Of a stretch of 64,000 bases of DNA, positions 57,701-64,000 are shown piece after piece. This stretch comes from Amoebophrya sp. A120. Lineage: Eukaryota > Sar > Dinophyceae > Syndiniales > Amoebophryaceae. Position 1 is the first letter of the stretch, and each line of letters opens with the position of its first letter. The stretch spans positions 3,045,515 to 3,109,514 of the forward strand of contig CAJINV010000002.1 of the NCBI GenBank assembly GCA_905178155.1, read 5' to 3'. Made by a program: the position numbers and the translations under genes. A model generated the notes under the pieces. It was given only the letters and a program-made list of their open reading frames with translations, was not told the origin of the DNA and did no database searches.

Positions 57701-60124
57701 CAAATGTCCTCACTTCTGAGGGGTTTAGCAATAGAAATCCCGCGGCGGGAAATTGCATTCTGAAACCGAACAGGAAAAGAGGCAGTTTTGGACCACTTGG
57801 AGCCAATGCAGGACGGAAAGGATCTTCCGAATACGGTGGTGGCAACGAGCCGTCGATTGAAAAATCTGCAACCGAAAAGAACGACAAGCAGCTGTCGCGG
57901 ACGAATTCCTTAGTCGTGGATAAAAGGTTGAACTCCGCTTCATTACAATCTTCGGAGGACATCGAGAAAAAGGTTGACCGGACCATCACCGAAAAGCTGA
58001 AACGGCGGAACAACCCCTTTGAGGATAAAGACTACGAGTACAACGGAAGAGGCGGTCGCGGGGAAACGAGGGACAAGTCGGATCAGGATCACGACGAGAA
58101 GTTATCTTCTCGCCGGGAGAATATTAAGAAGTCATCTCGCGATCGGGATCGCCGCGGCCAAAGTGGCCGATCTTACTCTGCTCCCCGCAGCGAAAAAGGC
58201 CGGGGCCGGTCGAAGGAGGCGCGGCGGTATGATAACAAGAAAGACCACAAAGACGACTACGACAAGAAATCTAAGCGGGGGAACAAAACCGACAGTGTCG
58301 GGAAGTCTTCTTCCCCAGCAGGAGCTGCGCGAGGCACCAGGCTGGAAGAGCTGAAGAGCCGGTCGGGAAAAGATCTGAAAACTCCGGAGTTGCGGAGTGT
58401 CTCCCGCGGAGGAGGAAAAGGGACCGGAACTACGGGGCGGAAGAAAGACCGGGAAGATGAAGATCGGAAGAGAAGTGCGGCAGATGGCAGTACTTCTGGG
58501 CGTGACCGTCGCGGAGGTGATAAAAGTCGTGACAAAAAATCTCGGTCTCCGAAAACCTCCGAAAGCCTCCGTGTTGCTTCTGAGGAGCGCCGAGAGCGGG
58601 AGCGGAAGATCTGGGAAGGAAAACGAGCGAAAATCGTGGCGGAGAAAGAACACCTGTATGCGGAGCGGAAGAAAAATGCCTGCCCGCCGGAGCAGTGGTC
58701 GTTTGATCCGTTTGATTTTTTTCTGCACGGACAGGTCCCGGGAACGGTGACCAAGGACGGCGAAATGTTTGTGTGCAAACCCCTGTCGAGCGGCGTTTGG
58801 GCGACGGTAAGTAGTTATTTCATACGGAGGATCATGCCGATAGATCAACTTTTCTGAAGTTTTTCTTGACCTGCCCACGCATTTGTAGATATATAATGAT
58901 TAGCAGAGCCTTCTATAATCCCACTCTGAAAAACAACTCGAACTATTCTCATTGCTACTATACATCTTCAGGCCGCACCCGTTCCCGAAACCTCGGAACC
59001 CGCCCAACCCCCGACCTACCACACGAAGCAGAGCATGCACGACGACGACGAGACTGAAGAGACAGTGCCGCTGACGCCGCAAGAACGCAAGCGATCCTCT
59101 CCACCCGGTGGCCGTCGCGGCGATGGAAATAAAAACCGGTCGCGCTCACGCGAAAACCACAACCGGACTCTGAAGAAAGAGGACATCAAAGCTCGTCCCA
59201 CCCGGGACGAGTCCATCGCCCGGCCCCACCCGCACGAATACGACTATAACCGGCTGGGAAAGAACCGAGATCTAGTCCGCATGGGCGAGGACGAAAGGAG
59301 TGCGCAATACAAGGCCGCAAAGGGAGCAGGGGGTGCTGGAGGACAGATTTACAACCTGAAGGAGCCCATGAGCAGTAGAGGAGGAGAGCATCACTACCAG
59401 CGTGAGCTGCAAGGGACTTCCAGCTCCAGTTCCTTCACTACTAACAACGCCATCCTCCGTCCGGCGCGCGGTCGGGCGAACACGGGTGGCTCCGATTTTT
59501 CGCACCAGGAGATTAAGGTCGAGAAACAGTTGGACCACATGGCTGTGATTGACCCGAACCAGATCAATCTCGAGCACCTCCTATGAACTGCAAAAGTATC
59601 TTCATACTCGTACTGATCGCATTTATGCATTACAAATTTCTTTGTCACGCTAAATCAGCATGACAAATTCCATTTGTCATGCTGAGCTCGTTTGTATTGC
59701 ATTTGCAATACTACCAGTGCGATACTTTTGCAATGCATACCTCCCGAAGCCGGTCCAGCAGGTTTCCCGCGGGGGCGAAGTGTGGGCGGTGTTTTCGGAT
59801 CACGTGGATCACAAGGCGCTGTTTGATTGCAGCGACCAGTGCCGGGAGATCTTTCGGGAAAAGAAGAAGCAGAAGCGCGGAGGTGGGGGGGAGGAATCGG
59901 TACGCGGCGGGGGTGGAACCACAGCCGCGACGGCAGTCGGGTCTGCAATGACAAGTAGTAGCTCAGCAACAGGAAGTTCTAACACCCACAATATCAGCTC
60001 TAGTGCTGCGGGGTCGTCTTCCAGAGACCACACCTCCAGTTCGGCTTTTGGCGCCTCCTCTACTAATGCCGGATCCTATTCCAGTCGAAATCGGGTGGGT
60101 GGAAAGGGGGGGAAGCGGTGGTGA
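54709..60124 (+). CDS. RS-rich 1695-aa nuclear-type protein with WGxANP repeats
   Basis: ATG 54709 (MADIFGSGWGAANPGTT) to TGA 60122-60124. Three exons of 4098, 610 and 380 nt total exactly 1696 codons, after one GT-AG intron and one IE1 copy are removed. Three WGxANP motifs occur near residues 9, 102 and 158. Arg-Ser blocks (SRSRSPSRVS near 365; SKSRSGSRSRSRG near 715) resemble splicing-factor RS domains. A long Glu/Lys/Arg helix (about 770-818, EEREKRIQERLERE) suggests coiled coil. The rest is low-complexity Lys/Ser/Gly with more R/D/S tracts. The C-terminal part carries a compact segment (GGEVWAVFSDHVDHKALFD). RS composition suggests a nuclear RNA-processing role; no RRM or other defined RNA-binding domain was seen. 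Confidence 0.78.
58807..58971 (+). other. GT-AG spliceosomal intron
   Basis: Strong donor ACG|GTAAGT and acceptor CTTCAG|GCC. Joins SSGVWAT to AAPVPET in phase 0. It is the clearest conventional intron in the window. Confidence 0.9.
59582..59739 (-). mobile_element. Introner IE1
   Basis: 158 bp, TSD CCTCC exact, reverse orientation. Excision joins INLEHL to PKPVQQV. Confidence 0.94.
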
Positions 60125-61944
60125 TGAAGCTCTTGCGGATCGAGATGGAGTGGGATCGTGTGAAGAGTTTTTTTACGACTTTTTGATGAAACACACTACG
60201 ACGCACGACACTAAGCTGCTCTTAGTCTCAAATAAAGCTCAAAAAGTACTATGTTCGAGGGGGTACTATACTAGTTAGGGGAACAACATCAAACAAACAA
60301 CTTCGAAGTCTGAGTTATGATTATAGCTTTTTGGAATTTATAGAGGAAATGATGGATAAAAAAGCGAAAGTGATAGATATTACTGTGATGGAAACGGAGC
60401 GGGGTCCACTCCTCGTCGTTCGTGGACAAGCATTTCGCGTGTTTCTACTCTCGAAACATATGTCTATACGGTGCAGATTACGGACGATGCTCCACATTTG
60501 ATGTACCTCCGAGGCGACAGCGACACTCCGACAAGCGACAACATAAATCCTACCACAATTTTGCGGAACGAAGTTGCATTTTTCTAATGCGGCAATATTT
60601 TTTTGCCGCAGAAGATCCAGATGATCTTCGGAGACGCATTTTCTTGTTTGCCCCATGAACGAGAAGATAGAATAAGTAGAAGAACGGCGTGGAATAAATT
60701 TTGTTTATTCGAGTGGTGTGGTGATTTGACAATTTTTTTGCCCACTGATGTCCATCTGGTGCTAAGAAAAAGGAAAAGAAATTTTAAAACTGCCCGTCTG
60801 TATGTAATAGCCGGGCTTCTCTACATTTTTTTAACAGCATTGCTAGACACTTCTTTCGATTATGTAGCAGCAATTTCTCCCTGATCTGTACCTTAAACAA
60901 TCGTATCGATGGTTATTTCTCTCGTGCCACTGCACCTGCTCGTAAGGGGGCAAGGTTCTGCTTATCTGCGAACGATGAAAATTATTACAACCAAACTACT
61001 TGCTCTACTTCTGGTTCTGTTTTATAAACCAGCTGCTTTACACTTCGCTGCGAAGACTTCGGCGAAGCTTATTCAGACCAAAGCTAAAAAAAAAAAAGCA
61101 AAAAACCAAAAAAAAAAAAAACATCCTCTTTCAACATTTTGATGAGTGGAAAAAAATTACAGTTTTGGAAAAGCAGCTGCTCGTAGGCATTTCTGCTTCG
61201 GCTCTCGCTATGGCAACGTCGTCGGAGAAGTCTCAGTTGCCAAGAGAAGAATATCGAGACGTCAACAAAGTTTCAAAACAAGCTGTTCGTCTTTAGGCCC
61301 CCCAGCAAGATTTTTACGATAAACTACCACGACACTGGCCTCTGAAAAAGAAAAACATTCCCTCATCAGATCGTCGTCATTCGTTTTCGTTGAGTGAAGT
61401 ATGAAGTAGAGTCTCGGACATTATTATAGCCGTCTCAACTATGTGAAGATTAGAGACAAAAACTGTCTTCGATCGATCTGCCCTTCGTCGAATGTCGTTG
61501 AATTCTTGTGCGTCGAGGTACTTAAGGAGGGTATAAAACAAGATAGAAGATGAAGAAGAGCAGTTTGATATCGTAGCTCCGTTGCCGGCACCGGTGGGTC
61601 GTCGTTTTGAAGATCTGACTACAAATACTTCGATCGTCATTCGCCGTTCGTTGGAATCGTGGCTGTCGATATTTTCATTGTTGACCATGTTGGTCTCGTC
61701 GTTATATTTGCTTTTCTTTCTCAACACAACAACCAGCAGGTTTCTTTTTTTTCAGTCAAATTGGGGCATTTGTTTGGCTGCATCAATTGAACAGGGGACG
61801 ACGTTCTTGATATAACTCCGATGTGAGAACAATGTTCATTCGAAGAATAAAACACTGCTAGCACAACACTAGCAACAAATTCAAAACTGCAACAGCGAAA
61901 GATCATTTAGAATTTATTTCCGCTAGAAACATACGAAGACAAAC
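60125..61944. other. Unresolved region with several short open frames
   Basis: Open stretches look coding-like but do not assemble into one model. They lie at 60380-60590 (in-frame VYTVQITDDAPHLMYLRGD), 60975-61142, 61130-61296 (FDEWKKITVLEKQLLVG) and 61530-61815 (EDEEEQFDIVAPLPAP then a hydrophobic helix). A gene with ordinary introns or a decayed gene is possible. There are no introners. Confidence 0.45.
60975..61142 (+). CDS. Possible small secreted or membrane protein fragment
   Basis: ATG 60975 begins MKIITTKLLALLLVLFYKP, a good signal-peptide or signal-anchor pattern. The frame then enters a poly-Lys/A-rich run and stops. A second frame continues across the A-run to 61296, so a frameshift in the homopolymer or an intron may join them. 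Function is unknown. Confidence 0.35.
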   Translation: MKIITTKLLALLLVLFYKPAALHFAAKTSAKLIQTKAKKKKAKNQKKKKHPLSTF

Positions 61945-64000
61945 ATGCAGACCCCTCCAAGAATACTTCCACCACAAGGAGGTCGGATGTCCCCCCGGGG
62001 ACCTCAGCAGCAGCGCAGTCCGCGGGGACCCAGGGTTGAGGCCGATGCGGGTTGTTTTATGGTGTTCTCAAATCGGTTACCTTCTCAACTGTTACATGAA
62101 TTTGTCATGCAGAACTACCATCATCATCCACAAGATCAAGCTGCTTCGCATGACAAATTTGTGAAGGGCTAAGCAGCACCTGAATCTGCGCGGGATTTGT
62201 AATGCATTTTTTGCAAGCTTCCCCCTTTTGCTTTTGCCATTCTTGCATTACAGATTCATGTAACAGTTGGGAATGTAACGTTTGAGAACGCCATATGTTT
62301 CGCGACCGCCATGTGGATCCGGTTTGCGGCGCTAGTGATCGGGGTCTTTTACTATCATGTGCAAAAGTATCGTACTCGTAGTAATCGCAGTCATGCATTA
62401 CAGATCTCCCTCTTAACCTAAATCCGCATTACAAATTCCATTTTTCATGCTGATGGAATTTGTCATGTGATTTATACTAGTACGATGCTTTGCATTGCAT
62501 ATTTACCTGATCATGGCGATCTCGGTGTTTACCAATTACCAGACGCACAAAGCCGACATCGACGCCGACCAGATGTACAATCCGGGCGGGAAGGATGCGT
62601 ATCACACCAAAAAGTGTTCACGTTAATACGGAATTTCGCATGCAGAAATCAATGCATGAGAGATAATGATGCCCAAATTTGTATTGCATAGCATGCATGA
62701 TAGCGAAAATTTGTCATGCATCACTGCCATGCCCCAAAACCGTTGAGTTAACGCTAACACTTTTTTGCTTGATAGTGCGCAAAAGCAGGCCATGCTCGGG
62801 GTTGCACCCTTCGAACAGGCCGCGGGCGCTATGCATTGCAAATATAATATGTCTGGGTCTGGAAGAGTGTTGTAACTTGTCATGCTACATCTGGATCGTG
62901 GAAAAATTTGTGTTGCATGAAGATTACCAAAAGAGGTCCACTTTTGAACAAGTTTAGAGGCAGTTTCTCATGCAGAAAAGGCATGATAGAGATCTCACAG
63001 AACCTGTCATGCTAGGCCGTCGTGCATGACAGACCGCGCGGGTCATGGAAAACCTGCATGACAAACCTAGCACTCTTCCAGACCCAGACTACATTTTTGC
63101 ATTTGATAGGCGCGGAGAAGAAACAAGAACAGCAGGAGGGGGAACAGCAGGAAAACGCGGAAGAGGCGGCCGCGGAGACCGGATCGGAGGAAGAAGAGGT
63201 CGAGGGCGAAGTAGAGACCGCGCCGGGGGAAGATGGACTACAGGAGGAAAACATTGCCGCTGAAGGAGAGGAAGCGAAGCTGGGAGAGGAAGTTGTAGAC
63301 GAAACGGGTGTATCAAATGCAAATATGTCTGGGTCTGGAAGATTCGGGGAGTTTGTCATGCGCATTCGTGCATGACCCAAGACACCTGTGATGCATGCTG
63401 TAGCATCACAGTTGTTCTCGCAAAGCCTTGTTAATGCCTATTCTGCATGAGAAATGCCCTCTCCGGGTGGCAAAAATTCCAGCCCCTTTTGCTGCTCAGG
63501 CAATACAGATTTTTCTATCATCGACAGTTAGCATCACAAATCCCATTCTTTCCAGACCCAGACATTTTTACAATCCATATGGTGCAGGAGCTGCTGGAGC
63601 CAGTACTACGCCGGAGGAACAGGCGGCAGCGGCGGAGGCTGCTGATGCTGCGGCTGCTGATGCTGCGACCACTGCAGCGACGTTGTCCCCGGCGGAAGAA
63701 GCAGCAGCCGCTGCTGCTGCGCAGGATGCTGCTGCGGCGGAAGACACTCGTGCCGCGGCGCAAGAGCTACTGGGCGCCAATCCTGCCGCTTCTTCCCCCG
63801 CTGGTGCAGCTGCCTCCTTCCTGGAAGATGATGAGCAGGTGGGAGATGAGCAAGCTGTTGTTGAGGAAGAGACTACGACTCCCGCAGGCGAGGACAATGA
63901 AGTTGAGGAAGTGGAGTATTCCCTGAAAATTAACCAGCCCCATCCAATTTGTCATGCAAAACATGTATAAAATTCTGTGTCTGTCATGCAAATCAAAAAG
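61945..64000 (+). CDS. Single-span membrane protein with acidic/Ala-rich tail, 3' partial
   Basis: ATG 61945 (MQTPPRILPPQGGRMSPRG). Six exons to 63916 total 837 nt, exactly 279 codons; the gene continues past the window. A Pro/Arg-rich N-terminus is followed by one hydrophobic span that exists only after two introners are removed (WIRFAALVIGVFY joined to LIMAISVFTNYQ). The rest is Glu/Gln-rich (EKKQEQQEGEQQENAEEAAAE), then Ala-rich (EEAAAAAAAQDAAAAED), then acidic again. No family is recognised. The short basic N-terminus before the span fits a cytosol-facing N-terminus. It is the most introner-dense gene here: six in 2 kb. Confidence 0.78.
62058..62295. mobile_element. Introner IE9
   Basis: 238 bp, TSD TGTTT exact. 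Arms TATGGTGTTCTCAAATCGGT and TAACGTTTGAGAACGCCATA. Excision joins EADAGCF to ATAMWIRF, opening the membrane helix. Confidence 0.93.
62353..62501 (-). mobile_element. Introner IE1
   Basis: 149 bp, TSD TTTAC exact, reverse orientation. It interrupts the membrane helix. Excision joins VIGVFY to LIMAIS. Confidence 0.94.
62600..62774. mobile_element. Introner IE10
   Basis: 175 bp, TSD ATGCG/GTGCG (4/5). TATCACACCAAAAAGTGTTC pairs with AACACTTTTTTGCTTGATA. Only copy here. Excision joins GGKDA to QKQAML. Confidence 0.9.
62830..63108. mobile_element. Introner IE2, subgroup c
   Basis: 279 bp, TSD GGCGC exact. The body is nearly identical to 7337-7607. Excision joins EQAAGA to EKKQEQ. Confidence 0.94.
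63311..63579 (-). mobile_element. Introner IE2
   Basis: 269 bp, TSD GGGTG/TGGTG (4/5), reverse orientation. Excision joins VVDETG to AGAAGAS. Confidence 0.92.
63917..64000. mobile_element. Introner IE7, truncated by window end
   Basis: Left arm TATTCCCTGAAAATTAACC with CCCCATCC and TTTGTCATGC matches the IE7 copies at 12074 and 37365. The right end lies beyond the window. Confidence 0.75.

Overview
The window looks like nuclear DNA of a dinoflagellate-type protist, most likely a syndinian parasite related to Amoebophrya. This is inferred from three things: every supported gene lies on the + strand, canonical GT-AG introns are few, and the genes are packed with short repeated introns that have terminal inverted repeats (introners). 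Invasive intronic elements of this general kind are known from Amoebophrya. Species cannot be fixed from the sequence alone. I found no rRNA, tRNA, CRISPR array, spliced-leader copy or transposase gene.

Layout: an A-rich tract (1-518) precedes a giant multi-exon gene (519-17449) that contains an alpha/beta-hydrolase domain. It is followed by an intronless 1459-codon ORF (18736-23115); an unknown 1580-aa gene (24490-31513); a GC-rich intergenic inverted-repeat segment (about 32556-33271); two small genes (33503-34821 and 34957-35930); an Asn/Gln/Arg-rich gene (36124-38766); an HtrA/DegP serine protease (39447-42478); a Zn/Cd-type P1B ATPase (43655-47691); an unknown His/Glu-rich gene (48474-53800); an RS-rich protein (54709-60124); an unresolved stretch (60125-61944); and a membrane-protein gene running off the end (61945->64000).

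The main system is a set of 51 introners, about 12.2 kb or 19% of the window. I sort them into 11 families (IE1-IE11) by terminal repeat. IE1 has 22 copies, IE2 has 13, IE7 has 3, IE3, IE4, IE5, IE9 and IE11 have 2 each, and IE6, IE8 and IE10 have 1 each. They share one architecture: they begin TAT (TAC twice) and nearly all end ATA, carry long terminal inverted repeats, and are flanked by a 5-bp target-site duplication (TSD). The TSD is identical in 29 of the 50 complete copies, 4/5 identical in 14, and more diverged in 7. Removing each element plus one 5-bp TSD copy restores the reading frame in all 50 cases. The predicted CDS lengths of every gene closed by a stop are then multiples of three. 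All 51 copies lie inside reading frames and none in roughly 10 kb between genes. Both orientations occur in the sense strand of genes, and almost none can be spliced as GT-AG.

Two introners host nested insertions (25826-26610 and 33580-34656). The protease and ATPase keep their catalytic motifs only when the introners are removed, which gives functional support to the rule. For introner features the strand field gives orientation relative to a family reference copy (IE1: 5551; IE2: 52949), or '.' where not assigned. Gene coordinates span first to last supported coding base including introns.
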